DNA from: Sideroxydans sp.
GTDB taxonomy: Bacteria; Pseudomonadota; Gammaproteobacteria; Burkholderiales; Gallionellaceae
Assembly (NCBI GenBank): GCA_027310725.1
Contig: DAIDAG010000054.1
Span: 29,941-93,940, forward strand
Direction: 5' to 3'
DNA: 64,000 nt
The notes beneath the pieces are model-generated. The model saw only the letters and a program-made list of their open reading frames with translations. It was not told the origin of the DNA and did not search any database. Within the stretch, counting starts at the first letter, position 1. Each line of letters starts with the position of its first letter. Positions 42,775 through 51,447 of this stretch are shown here, in pieces. The position numbers and the translations under genes were made by a program.

Positions 42775-43035
42775 CTAACGAGTCTTTTCCAGCGCGGCAT
42801 CGACTGTGCAGGCCCAGCTGCCTTTTTCATTCTGTTTGCATTCGCATGGCGAGTACTTTGCCAGTTGTTCATCGTAGGTTCTTTTGATCAAGGCATCTTC
42901 CTTGGCTGTTTTGCATGCCTCGGCTTTGTTGCCACCCGAATTCCTGTCTTTTTCATTCGTCCCCGATACGATTCTTTCCGCCATCGCGTTCGACGCCGCA
43001 AATACCAGTGCTGCTACCAGGATGTGTTTCTTCAT
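42775..43035 (-). CDS. Small exported protein, unknown
   Basis: The product is 86 residues with a clear signal peptide (MKKHILVAALVFAASNAMA). The mature part is 67 residues with four cysteines (EACKTA, SPCECKQ, WACTVD) that could form two disulfides. No family is recognised. GGGGAGCGGGAAC precedes the start. A terminator follows. Confidence 0.65.
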   Translation of the reverse strand: MKKHILVAALVFAASNAMAERIVSGTNEKDRNSGGNKAEACKTAKEDALIKRTYDEQLAKYSPCECKQNEKGSWACTVDAALEKTR

Positions 43036-43435
43036 GTTCCCGCTCCCCTAAAGTTTGGATATTGAAAATCAGGTATTGAAAAGTGCATTCCCTGAGCTTT
43101 ATCTTTCCGGCAGAATTATCACGCCACCGGAGTTATTGTTTTTATAAAGACCATCCTAACAGTGGCTTTGTTAAGATGGCGTTAAGAAATTATATGGGAA
43201 GCGTTAAACCTTGTTACGATTTATGGTACATATGGCCGGCAGACGTGCAGGGGTGGACTCGGCCAGCGTCTTCCTTGTTTGTTCGGAGCGTCGATTGCTC
43301 AAGCGTTTGTCACCTGGTTACAGTGTCGGTAATTAAGAAAATTACAATAACCCTATTCGATCATGAGCTACTGTCGTTCCCTCCCGGTTCCTCCCTGTTA
43401 AACTTTGCCTATTTCCCACTAAGGAGTACTTGTTC
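43036..43435. promoter_or_regulatory. Intergenic region with promoter for the OB-fold gene
   Basis: TTGTCA (43307-43312), 17 bases, TAATTA (43330-43335) is a plausible sigma-70 promoter about 100 bases before ATG 43436. An open frame at 43083-43439 has unusual composition and no ribosome site, so it is not called. The rest of these 400 bases shows nothing I can name. Confidence 0.4.
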
Positions 43436-44257
43436 ATGAAAGCTTTTTTAGCGATCTGCCTGATGGTCTTTGCGACGTTCGTTTGGGCAGAAGATAAACC
43501 TGCCGCCAATCAGTCTGGCCCCGGCGTCGTTCAAGGCGAGGTGCTTGAGGTGCAGAACGTCGCGAATTTCACCTACCTTCGCCTCAAGACCCAGGACGGC
43601 GAGATTTGGGCGGCCGTCATCAATGCGCCAGTCAAGCTGGGTGCCAAAGTCACGATTGAGAACGCGATCGTCATGAAAAACTTCGAGAGCAAGACACTGA
43701 AAAAGACCTTCCCGTCGATCGTGTTCGGTTCCCTGAGTGGCTCGGCGGGCAGTGCGGCCAGCCCGCATGGAATGGCCATGTCGGGAGAAAACGCGATGAG
43801 CGGATCTGCCATGAGCGGTTCGCCGACGGGTGGCTCGGCAATGAATGGCGCAATGGATGGTGCAACCGGAAGCGGGCATGCACTGGGCACGGCATATGCC
43901 ACCATTCCCGCCAAGAAACTCGACACGATCAATGATGAGCATATCCCCAAGGCCAAGAGCGCGAATGCCAAGACCGTTGCAGAAATCATCAAGAATCGGG
44001 TCGCCCTCAGAGGTAAAACGGTCGTGGTTCGCGGCAAGGTCGTTAAATACAATGCGGGCATCATGGGCAAGAACTGGATCCATTTGCGCGATGGTTCCGG
44101 GTCCGCTGCAGACGACACCAACGACATTCTCGTGACGAGTACCAATGAGACCAAGCTCAATGATGTTGTGACAGTCAAGGGTGTTGTCCACAACGACGAG
44201 GATTTCGGTGCGGGCTATGCCTACAAGGTACTCATCGAGGATGCGACACTGCAGTAA
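43436..44257 (+). CDS. Exported double OB-fold protein with Met/Ser/Gly linker
   Basis: The product is 273 residues; ATG 43436 has AAGGAG 9 bases upstream. After a signal peptide (FLAICLMVFATFVWA) come two similar OB-fold halves. The first has VQGEVLEVQNVANFTYLRLK with KLGAKVTIENAIVMKNFES. The second has KTVVVRGKVVKYNAGIMGKN, WIHLRDGSG and NDVVTVKGVV. They are joined by a linker of about 45 residues made mostly of Met, Ser, Gly and Ala (HGMAMSGENAMSGSAMSGSP). This resembles periplasmic NrfJ-type OB proteins. The Met-rich linker could bind copper. It is not a known enzyme. Confidence 0.7.
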   Translation: MKAFLAICLMVFATFVWAEDKPAANQSGPGVVQGEVLEVQNVANFTYLRLKTQDGEIWAAVINAPVKLGAKVTIENAIVMKNFESKTLKKTFPSIVFGSLSGSAGSAASPHGMAMSGENAMSGSAMSGSPTGGSAMNGAMDGATGSGHALGTAYATIPAKKLDTINDEHIPKAKSANAKTVAEIIKNRVALRGKTVVVRGKVVKYNAGIMGKNWIHLRDGSGSAADDTNDILVTSTNETKLNDVVTVKGVVHNDEDFGAGYAYKVLIEDATLQ

Positions 44258-44271
44258 CATCGGATCCGGTG

Positions 44272-44300
44272 AAAAAAGGCGGCCACATGGCCGCCTTTTT
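44272..44300. terminator. Bidirectional terminator (GGCGGCC member)
   Basis: AAAAAAGGCGGCC-ACAT-GGCCGCCTTTTT separates the convergent OB-fold and GGDEF/EAL genes, with a 12-bp perfect stem and A/T flanks. Confidence 0.92.
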
Positions 44301-44354
44301 ACATCGTGCTCCATCCCGGTCAGTTTGCGGTCGCGTGGCTTGCAATATGCGGAA

Positions 44355-46736
44355 TCACCGTCTCTTGAGTGCCGCTTCGAATTGTTTGACAGGTGCCGGC
44401 TTGCCAAGCAGGAATCCCTGAAAATACCTGCAACCCTTGTCGATCAGGATATCCCGTTGTTCCTCCGTCTCGACCCCTTCGGCTATGACGTTCAGGTTCA
44501 GGCTCTGCGCCATCGCAATGATGGTTCGTACAATCGCCCTGTCGCTGGCATTGTCTGCAATCTCATGTATGAAAGACCGGTCGATCTTGATCTGTTCGAG
44601 CGGCAGCCGTTTCAGATACTGCATGGATGAATACCCCGTCCCGAAGTCGTCCAATGAGAACTGCACACCGATTTCGTTCAGGGCATTCATTGTCGCAATG
44701 GTGTCCTCGATGTTCTCCACCAGCATGCTTTCGGTCAATTCCAGCTTGAGCATTCCGGGCTTGATGCCATGTGACCGGACCGAATCCCGGACTTGCAGAA
44801 CAAAATCGGATTGCTGGAACTGCTTTGCACTCACATTCACAGACAGAGCCAGTTCGCACGTGAGCGCATCGTGTTCCCATGCCTTGATCTGACGGCAGGC
44901 ATTTTCCAGGACCCATTGCCCGATAGGCAATATCAGCCCGGTTTCTTCCGCCAGTGGAATGAATTGGGCGGGCGCAATCAAACCTCGTTCCGGGTGTATC
45001 CAGCGGATCAAAGTCTCTGCACCGATCGGGCGGTGCAAGTAATCCATCTGAACCTGGAAGTACAAATGGAATTGTCCGGACTCAAGTGCCTTGCGCAACT
45101 CGCTCTCGAGCTTTGCCCGGGCATTGATGTCTTCCTGCATCTGCGGGTCGAAGAAACGCAGTGTATTGCGGCCCGCTTTCTTGGCTTGATACATGGCGAT
45201 GTCGGTCTGCTTTATGAGTTCGTCCTTGGTCAGGCGGGTGTCTTTGAACAGCGTAGCTCCCACGCTGATGGTGCATTTGTATTTATGGAAAGCAAGCTGG
45301 AAAGGGCGGCCGAGAGCTCCGTGAATTTGCACGCCGACGCTCTTTGTCTGCTCGCCGGCCTCGATCAGTTCTTCACTCAGGTTTTCCAGTATCACGACGA
45401 ATTCGTCTCCGCCAAGCCGGGCCACCGTATCCCCCTCGCGCACACAGGATTTCAGGCGCTCTGCAACCTGTTGCAAAAGCGAATCGCCCATGATGTGCCC
45501 ATGCGTGTCGTTGAGGGTCTTGAAATCGTCCATGTCGATCAGAAGCAGTGCCCCGTGGCGACCGCTGCGGGCGCTGGAAGCGAGAGCCTGTTGCAGGCGG
45601 TCGAGCAACAATCGGCGGTTAGGCAAACCGGTAAGGTGGTCGTGGAAAGCCAGGTGCTTGATCTCCTCTTCGGATTCCTTGCGCTGCGAGATATCGATCA
45701 AAAAAGCAAAGGTCATCGGCCCATCGTTAAACACAAGGCGCTTCGCCGAGATATAAATCGGGAACAGGGAGCCGTCCTTGCGCAGGCCGATCGTTTCATA
45801 CGAAGTTTCAACATGCGTCCCCTGGATTCTGCGCCTGATCCGGTCTTCAACGTCAGCCCGGCACTGCGGCGCGATCTGGTCGGTCAAAGGGTGTCCGCAC
45901 ACTTCATCCACGTGGTGGTAGCCGAACATCTGCAGATAGACATCATTCACTTCGACCGTCATGCCGTCGCGACCGAAAGCCATGCCGATCGGCGACTGTT
46001 CAATGACCGTGCGGAACCGGGTCTCGCTTTCGCGCAGCCGATTTCCGGTTTCGCTGGTCAGGGCCACGCTCATCACGATGACCATTGTCAGCATGCCGAT
46101 GGGGCCCGGTTCGACAAAATTGATGAGCGACAGCCTTGTAAGGACGCCCAGGATCGTGACAAGCAGAAATATGCCGATTGCAACCAGCATGCACAAGTCA
46201 GTGAGCAATCGAGATCGACGGTACTTGCCGAGCAACGCATATATCGCGTAGCCAAATGCCGCGAAGACCCCGGCGATCGTCATGTACGCCCAAAGTCCGC
46301 TGTGGCCGTTCCCGCGCGTGATTAAGTCACCCCACGGAAGCTGTAATGCTTGAATCCTTTCGACGTGGTCGTACTGCAAACTGAAAGGCAGAACCAGATT
46401 GACCGCGAATAGAAAGGCAAACAGCAAGCTGAATCCTGCCGGGAAAAGCCAATGATGTATTCCCGTGTGAAGCGCAATAAACCAGAGGAACAGGATGAAA
46501 AGCAGGATCGCAGACGAGAGATTCCATTTCAGCGCCCTGACATATTCGTCAACGTCATTCGCCTGCAGCATCTGGACATGAAAAAGGGTGAACGGGATCG
46601 CTATCGCACAAATAAGGCCAAACAATACTTGCACAGGATCCCGCGGGGAGGACAGGGCATTTGAGAGGTGATGAAACGTGGCATAAACCATGATGCCGGC
46701 GAACAAGTACAAACCTGGAATTACGATTCCGTTCAT
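44355..46736 (-). CDS. Multispan membrane PAS-GGDEF-EAL protein
   Basis: The product is 793 residues from ATG 46736 (GGGGGA upstream). Seven or eight spans cover about 1-235, followed by a PAS domain (about 245-360), GGDEF (442-446, RxxD motif intact) and an EAL-type domain. In the latter the signature is ETL (GAETLIRWIHP, Glu574), with ELTES, DDFGTGYSSM and EGVET kept. ETL variants can still be active because the Glu is kept. It is a membrane-bound cyclic-di-GMP enzyme sensing through its span domain. A member of the repeated promoter family lies at 46798-46826. Confidence 0.92.
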   Translation of the reverse strand: MNGIVIPGLYLFAGIMVYATFHHLSNALSSPRDPVQVLFGLICAIAIPFTLFHVQMLQANDVDEYVRALKWNLSSAILLFILFLWFIALHTGIHHWLFPAGFSLLFAFLFAVNLVLPFSLQYDHVERIQALQLPWGDLITRGNGHSGLWAYMTIAGVFAAFGYAIYALLGKYRRSRLLTDLCMLVAIGIFLLVTILGVLTRLSLINFVEPGPIGMLTMVIVMSVALTSETGNRLRESETRFRTVIEQSPIGMAFGRDGMTVEVNDVYLQMFGYHHVDEVCGHPLTDQIAPQCRADVEDRIRRRIQGTHVETSYETIGLRKDGSLFPIYISAKRLVFNDGPMTFAFLIDISQRKESEEEIKHLAFHDHLTGLPNRRLLLDRLQQALASSARSGRHGALLLIDMDDFKTLNDTHGHIMGDSLLQQVAERLKSCVREGDTVARLGGDEFVVILENLSEELIEAGEQTKSVGVQIHGALGRPFQLAFHKYKCTISVGATLFKDTRLTKDELIKQTDIAMYQAKKAGRNTLRFFDPQMQEDINARAKLESELRKALESGQFHLYFQVQMDYLHRPIGAETLIRWIHPERGLIAPAQFIPLAEETGLILPIGQWVLENACRQIKAWEHDALTCELALSVNVSAKQFQQSDFVLQVRDSVRSHGIKPGMLKLELTESMLVENIEDTIATMNALNEIGVQFSLDDFGTGYSSMQYLKRLPLEQIKIDRSFIHEIADNASDRAIVRTIIAMAQSLNLNVIAEGVETEEQRDILIDKGCRYFQGFLLGKPAPVKQFEAALKRR

Positions 46737-46797
46737 CGCTTCCCCCACATCCCTGAATTTTGTATTTATGTTCAGTATAGCTTCAAACCGTCGGCAA

Positions 46798-46826
46798 GCT
46801 GTATGGGTTACTTCGGGTAGTGTCCG
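46798..46826 (-). promoter_or_regulatory. Repeated-type promoter, copy 6 (weak), for the membrane GGDEF/EAL gene
   Basis: On the minus strand: -35-like CGGACA (46821-46826), 17-bp spacer starting CTACCCGA as in copy 1, -10 TACAGC (46798-46803). The -35 is poor. TATACT at 46776-46781 is a competing -10. Confidence 0.45.
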
Positions 46827-46918
46827 TGCCGTGACAGGGGATATGTCGCACATCGCAGCTCCCTTCGGTAGCTAGTCCCGGAGCTGCTATCATGCGGGCT
46901 GGTAGAGGGTGGGTTCAG

Positions 46919-49282
46919 ATGGCAGCTAAAAAAATAGGTCGTTTCACGATCATCCGCGAATTGGGCAGGGGGGCGCAGGGGGCGGTCTATCTCGCCCATG
47001 ATCCGCAGTTGGAGCGCCAGGTGGCGATCAAGACACTGCGTCCCGGTGCGGCCCGGACTGAGAGACTGCTGCGCGAGGCGCGTATCGTCAGCAAGTTGCA
47101 GCATGCCAATATTGTGCCTTTGTACGATGCGGGCGAGCATGAAGGCGTAACCTATCTGGTCTGCTCCTATGTCGAAGGCGGTACGCTGGCGAAGATGCTG
47201 GAGGAAGGCGCATTGCCTCCGGTGAAGTCCGCGGAAATCGCATGCTATCTGCTGGATGCGCTCGAATATGCCCATCAGCAAGGCGTGATGCACCTCGATA
47301 TCAAACCTGCCAACATCATGATCGGGCACCGGGGCCAGCCGATGCTGATGGATTTCGGCATCGCCAGGCTGATCCAGGAGCAGAGTGAGGTTGACCAGGA
47401 GGTGGTAGGCACTCCTCAATATATGGCACCGGAGAGCATCAGCAACGCAGGGGTGGATGCCGGCTCGGATCTGTATTCGCTCGGCATCGTGCTGTATGAG
47501 ATGGTCACTGGGGTCGCAGCCTTCAAGGGCGAGAATGTGATGCAGGTGCTGAACCGCGTCGCACACGAACCTGTGGCTCCTCCCTCTGCCCACAATGCCG
47601 GAGTGGACGGGATACTGGAAGCCATCATTCTGAAGTCGGTCGGGAAACGCAAGGAAGACCGCTACCCGGATGCCGCCGCCATGTGCGCCGCGCTGAGGGA
47701 ATATCTGGGCGGGATCGGAGATGCGGCCGCCAACGATAGCCACAGCACGCTGGATTTCCTGCTGAGGCGCATGCGCAGCAAGAGCGATTTTCCCGCGCTG
47801 TCCAACATCATCACCGAGATCAACCGGATCGTGGCTTCGGAGTCGGATAGCGCGAACAAGCTGGCGCGCGTGATCCTGCAGGATTTTGCGCTGACCAACA
47901 AGTTGTTGCGCTTGGTCAACACGGTTTCGTATGGCCAGTTTGGCGGCAACATCAGCACGATTTCCAAGGCCGTTGTGATCATGGGCTTCGAGACGGTGCG
48001 CAACATCGCGATGTCGCTGATCATGCTCGAATTCATGCAAAACAAATCGCTGGCACATCAGCTCAAGGACGAGGTGATCGCCGCGTTCTTTGCTGGCGTG
48101 GTTGCGACGCAACTGGCCGTGGGGCGCAATATCCGCGATGCCGAGGAACTGATGATCTGCGCGATGTTCCAGAATCTCGGACGGATGCTGGTGACCTACT
48201 ATTTCTTTGAAGAAAGCCAGGAGATCGCGAGGTTCATCGAGCAGGGGCTGACGGAAGACCAGGCGGCGATCAAGGTGCTTGGGCTGACCTGTAACGAGAT
48301 CGGAACAGGGGTTGCCGGTAGCTGGAGCTTCCCGAAGCGGCTGCTTGACGGCATGGAGAAACTGCCGCAAAGCGAACCGGTGAAGAAACCCAGGACCGAG
48401 GCAGAGCACATGAGAGCCACGGTGAATATGGCGAACGAATTGTGCATGATCGCGGCAACGACCGCGACCCAGGAGAAATCCCTGGCATTGAACAGGCTCC
48501 GCTTGCGCTACCAGGATGCCCTCGATATTTCCGAGCGCAAACTGAACGAAGCGCTGGAAAGCGGGCTGAAGGAACTGTCGCGGCGGGCGATGACGCTGGA
48601 GATCAATACGGCGCGCAGTCCGCTGGTGAAAAAGGTGCATCAATGGAGCGGGCTGCCTGTCGAGCAGCAGACTGTCGCAAACAGGGAGTCTGCCGAAGGG
48701 ATGAGCGGTGTGCATGGCATCGAATCGGTTCTGGATACCGGTTCGAAGGATATGGCATCGGTCAGGCCCGATCCCGAGACCGTCATGGGGGCCGGCATCC
48801 AGGATGTGACCAATTCGCTGGTGGAGGATTTCAAACTCAACGATGTGTTGCTGATGGTGCTGGAGACTATCTATCGAGGCCTCGGATTCAAACGGGCGAT
48901 CATTTGTATCCGCGATAACAAGCTCAATGCCATGGTGGCGCGCATGGGACTTGGGGAAGGGGTCGACGACGTTATTCCGCGTTTCCGGTTTGACCTGGCA
49001 TTCGAATCGGACGTGTTCCACCTTGCGATCGAGAAGGGTGTGGACATTGTCATTGAGGACCTGAGGGCAGACAGCATCGCAAACAAGATCCCAGGCTGGT
49101 ATCGGGAGTTGCTCGATGCGCAGAGTTTTATCCTGTTGCCTGTCGTCATCAACAAGAAAACCATAGGCCTGTTTTATGCGGACATGCAGCACGCCAATAG
49201 CCTGAAACTCTCCGAACGCCAGTTGTCGCTGTTGCGTACCCTGCGCAATCAGGCGGTACTGGCGATCAAACAAAAGTTGTAG
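46919..49282 (+). CDS. Ser/Thr protein kinase - HDOD - GAF fusion protein
   Basis: The product is 787 residues from ATG 46919. Kinase domain about 6-265: Gly-rich loop LGRGAQGAVYLA, Lys38 (VAIKTL), catalytic loop HLDIKPAN with Asp127 (HLD in place of HRD), DFG 145-147 and the APE-like MAPES. HDOD domain about 280-480 (FPALSNIITEINRIVASESD, then LANKLLRLVNTVSYGQ-like and FQNLGRMLVTYYF). GAF domain about 640-785 (RAIICIRDNKLNAM, then VVINKKTIGLFYADM). Lys, Asp and DFG are present, so it should phosphorylate. HDOD domains act as signalling scaffolds. No phosphatase gene is adjacent. Confidence 0.92.
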   Translation: MAAKKIGRFTIIRELGRGAQGAVYLAHDPQLERQVAIKTLRPGAARTERLLREARIVSKLQHANIVPLYDAGEHEGVTYLVCSYVEGGTLAKMLEEGALPPVKSAEIACYLLDALEYAHQQGVMHLDIKPANIMIGHRGQPMLMDFGIARLIQEQSEVDQEVVGTPQYMAPESISNAGVDAGSDLYSLGIVLYEMVTGVAAFKGENVMQVLNRVAHEPVAPPSAHNAGVDGILEAIILKSVGKRKEDRYPDAAAMCAALREYLGGIGDAAANDSHSTLDFLLRRMRSKSDFPALSNIITEINRIVASESDSANKLARVILQDFALTNKLLRLVNTVSYGQFGGNISTISKAVVIMGFETVRNIAMSLIMLEFMQNKSLAHQLKDEVIAAFFAGVVATQLAVGRNIRDAEELMICAMFQNLGRMLVTYYFFEESQEIARFIEQGLTEDQAAIKVLGLTCNEIGTGVAGSWSFPKRLLDGMEKLPQSEPVKKPRTEAEHMRATVNMANELCMIAATTATQEKSLALNRLRLRYQDALDISERKLNEALESGLKELSRRAMTLEINTARSPLVKKVHQWSGLPVEQQTVANRESAEGMSGVHGIESVLDTGSKDMASVRPDPETVMGAGIQDVTNSLVEDFKLNDVLLMVLETIYRGLGFKRAIICIRDNKLNAMVARMGLGEGVDDVIPRFRFDLAFESDVFHLAIEKGVDIVIEDLRADSIANKIPGWYRELLDAQSFILLPVVINKKTIGLFYADMQHANSLKLSERQLSLLRTLRNQAVLAIKQKL

Positions 49283-49342
49283 TGATCGGCGTCCGTGCCG
49301 CGGTAAGTCGAGGCGCAGTGTCGCGGCCTGTTTGCCTGCAGG

Positions 49343-49365
49343 TATAATGCGCCCCCTTGGGGGCG
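49343..49365 (+). promoter_or_regulatory. -10 box and 5' hairpin before djlA
   Basis: TATAAT (49343-49348) is followed at once by CGCCCCC-TT-GGGGGCG (49350-49365), a 7-bp perfect palindrome that would lie at the extreme 5' end of the transcript. No strong -35 box is seen. Confidence 0.5.
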
Positions 49366-49417
49366 GCCAAATTCCGCACAGTCTATTTTTCCGCAAAATC
49401 TATTTTCTGGAGCTGTC

Positions 49418-50191
49418 TTGTTCAAACTGATCGGTGTCATCGCGGGTTCTGTCCTTGCCGGGTTTTGGGGCGCTTTGCTCGGCTTCTTCATCGGGTCGTT
49501 CATTGATCGCGTGCGCGCCTATGGCTCCGGCGGCATGAACCCGTTGCAGAATGCGCTGCGCCAGGCAGTATTCCTGGACACAGTGTTCATCTCGATGGGT
49601 AAGCTGGCGAAGGCCGACGGGCATGTGTCCCAGGATGAGATCGACCATGTCGAGCAGTTCATGCAAAAACTGGGCATGACTGCGGAACATCGGTTGCGGG
49701 CGATAGCCTTGTTCAAGCAGGGAGCCGATCCGGCATTCGACATCGCGCCGACCTATGCCAGATTCATGAGCGTGTGCGGGCACACGAAGAACCTGAAAGA
49801 CGTGCTGCTGGTGTATCTCATCGTGATGGCTCTGGCGGACGGACATTTGCATCCGGCGGAAGAGGCGCTGCTGATCGACATCGCGGGACGCCTGGGTTAC
49901 GGACGCGACACTTTCAGGCAGATGATGGACATGGTGCTGAACCAGGGTCATTTCGCCGGCGGGCAGGTTACCACTGCCGCGGCGCTGGACGATGCCTACA
50001 AAGCCCTGGGGGTGAGCAAAGAGAGTACTGATGCCGAGATCAAACGCGCTTATCGCAAGCTGATGAGCCAGTATCACCCGGACAAACTGATGGGGCAGGG
50101 TCTGCCGGAAGACATGATCTCAATGGCGACCGAGCAGGCAAAGGAAATCCAGGTCGCCTACGACATGATCAAGAAAAGCAGGAATATGTGA
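49418..50191 (+). CDS. djlA: DjlA-type membrane co-chaperone (TerB + J domain)
   Basis: The product is 257 residues from TTG 49418 (CTGGAG 5 bases upstream). An N-terminal span with glycine zipper (GSVLAGFWGALLGFFIGSFI) is followed by a TerB-like domain about 50-170 (FISMGKLAKADGHVSQDEID; VMALADGHLHPAEEALLIDI) and a C-terminal J domain with the HPD motif (QYHPDK). This is the order and length of DjlA, an inner-membrane partner of DnaK. The start codon TTG may limit expression. Confidence 0.92.
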   Translation: MFKLIGVIAGSVLAGFWGALLGFFIGSFIDRVRAYGSGGMNPLQNALRQAVFLDTVFISMGKLAKADGHVSQDEIDHVEQFMQKLGMTAEHRLRAIALFKQGADPAFDIAPTYARFMSVCGHTKNLKDVLLVYLIVMALADGHLHPAEEALLIDIAGRLGYGRDTFRQMMDMVLNQGHFAGGQVTTAAALDDAYKALGVSKESTDAEIKRAYRKLMSQYHPDKLMGQGLPEDMISMATEQAKEIQVAYDMIKKSRNM

Positions 50192-50251
50192 GCGGTCGGG
50201 AACGCGGGGCACATGGCCACTTCTGCAAATTGCCATGTGCCCGGTCAGGAT

Positions 50252-51052
50252 CTATCTTCGGGCAAACGAATAAGTCTCGTTTTGCGATGCGATGTCCACC
50301 TGCAGATTCCCGAATTTGTTTATTTTGATCTGCGCGGGTTGCGGAGTCCTGTCCGCCATCATGTAGATGCCGGCGCCCGTTTCGGGATTGAAGAGCATTT
50401 TAATATCGTCCAGCTGTCCTTTTTCCTTGCCCTTGGGAGTGCTGCTGAAGAATGCAACCATATGGGCGCCTGATTTGTACATTTTCAAATCATAGTTTTC
50501 GTTGTACCAGGTGCCGGACATCGGGCTGGAAGACGTTTCTTTGAAGTCAGAACTTTTCTTTTCCCACAGGGGCGGAACATGGTTGACGTTTTTCAGATAA
50601 AGACCGTTCTGCTCGTAGCGATCATAGTTCACGGGGATCATGGTCGTCGTTGTCCCGTAACTGTTTGTGGTGCCGTAGAAAGGGCTGCCCCCGTTGTAGC
50701 CGCTGATGTATGACGTTTCCGAGGTGGGTGTGCTCATGGGCACGAAGGATGTCCGGCTCCCCTTGAATTGCGAGGTTGTCACGAACACATCCGTGCCGAT
50801 CGATTTGGCAAATTCAACGGACGCCTTTGGATCCTCGTATGAGCCCGTAAATCCCGATTTGCCGATGATCAGGAAGTCGCTGAACAGCAGGTCGTAAATA
50901 TTATGGATATCGACGTTGCGGTATTCAAAGACCATGACATTGGTCGTTGCGGGATATTTTGTAGGTGAGGATTGCTGAAATGTCTGCTGATGCTCTAGTC
51001 CCGCGCAACCTGCCAACGAAGCCAACACCAGCAATATGATTAGTTTCTTCAT
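50252..51052 (-). CDS. Lipoprotein of unknown function
   Basis: The product is 266 residues from ATG 51052 (GGAG about 9 bases upstream). The lipobox is ASLAGC (Cys16). The mature chain has many Ser, Thr, Tyr and Gly in the middle (SYISGYNGGSPFYGTTNSYG) and a C-terminal beta-rich part (GAGIYMMADRTPQPAQIKIN). I recognise no family, though residues 36-100 have a Rossmann-like alternation (VMVFEYRNV; DFLIIGKSGF; ASVEFAKSIGTDVFVTTSQF) seen in some lipoproteins. No operon partner. Confidence 0.75.
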   Translation of the reverse strand: MKKLIILLVLASLAGCAGLEHQQTFQQSSPTKYPATTNVMVFEYRNVDIHNIYDLLFSDFLIIGKSGFTGSYEDPKASVEFAKSIGTDVFVTTSQFKGSRTSFVPMSTPTSETSYISGYNGGSPFYGTTNSYGTTTTMIPVNYDRYEQNGLYLKNVNHVPPLWEKKSSDFKETSSSPMSGTWYNENYDLKMYKSGAHMVAFFSSTPKGKEKGQLDDIKMLFNPETGAGIYMMADRTPQPAQIKINKFGNLQVDIASQNETYSFARR

Positions 51053-51447
51053 TTTGTACTTCTCCTTTTGGTTGATTGGAGCGCGCTGCATGAACTCAAT
51101 CGGATAACAACAGTTAGAGACTATACAGTACGCAAAAATCCCGACTTGGTGCAATAAACTTTTGAGCTTTATGGCTGGGTATTCCTGCGACAGGCGTTGC
51201 GTTGTCGGAGATTCGCCTTTCAGCATCAACGTGGAAGAGACGGTAATCTCGCACAATAAGGCCGACTTGTCTTGGGCGAATTATGCTGGATTTGTCATGG
51301 ATAATTCAGGTATTCCGGAATTGACTTATGCAATTTAACCGAATATAAGTTCATCAAACAATAATAGTGGCGCTGATTGAGTCGGCGTTGTTCCATCTGG
51401 TGGTAAAGGGGGGAGTATGGGATTTACTCGTTGAGTCGTGAGGAGAA
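51053..51447. other. Intergenic region without a supported gene
   Basis: These 395 bases separate two divergent genes. A 55-codon frame (51171-51338, starting MAGYSCDRRC) has no ribosome-binding site and no known family. The last 15 bases hold the GAGGAGAA Shine-Dalgarno of the MASE1 gene. No clear operator was found. Confidence 0.4.

Noticed and set aside
43083..43439. Plus-strand frame of 118 codons
   Set aside because: No ribosome-binding site, no family resemblance, and it runs into the start of the OB-fold gene and through its promoter.
46808..49396. Very long minus-strand open frame (862 codons)
   Set aside because: It is antisense to the kinase-HDOD-GAF gene, has unusual His/Arg/Gln-rich composition and no recognisable domain; high third-position G+C of the true gene keeps the opposite strand open.
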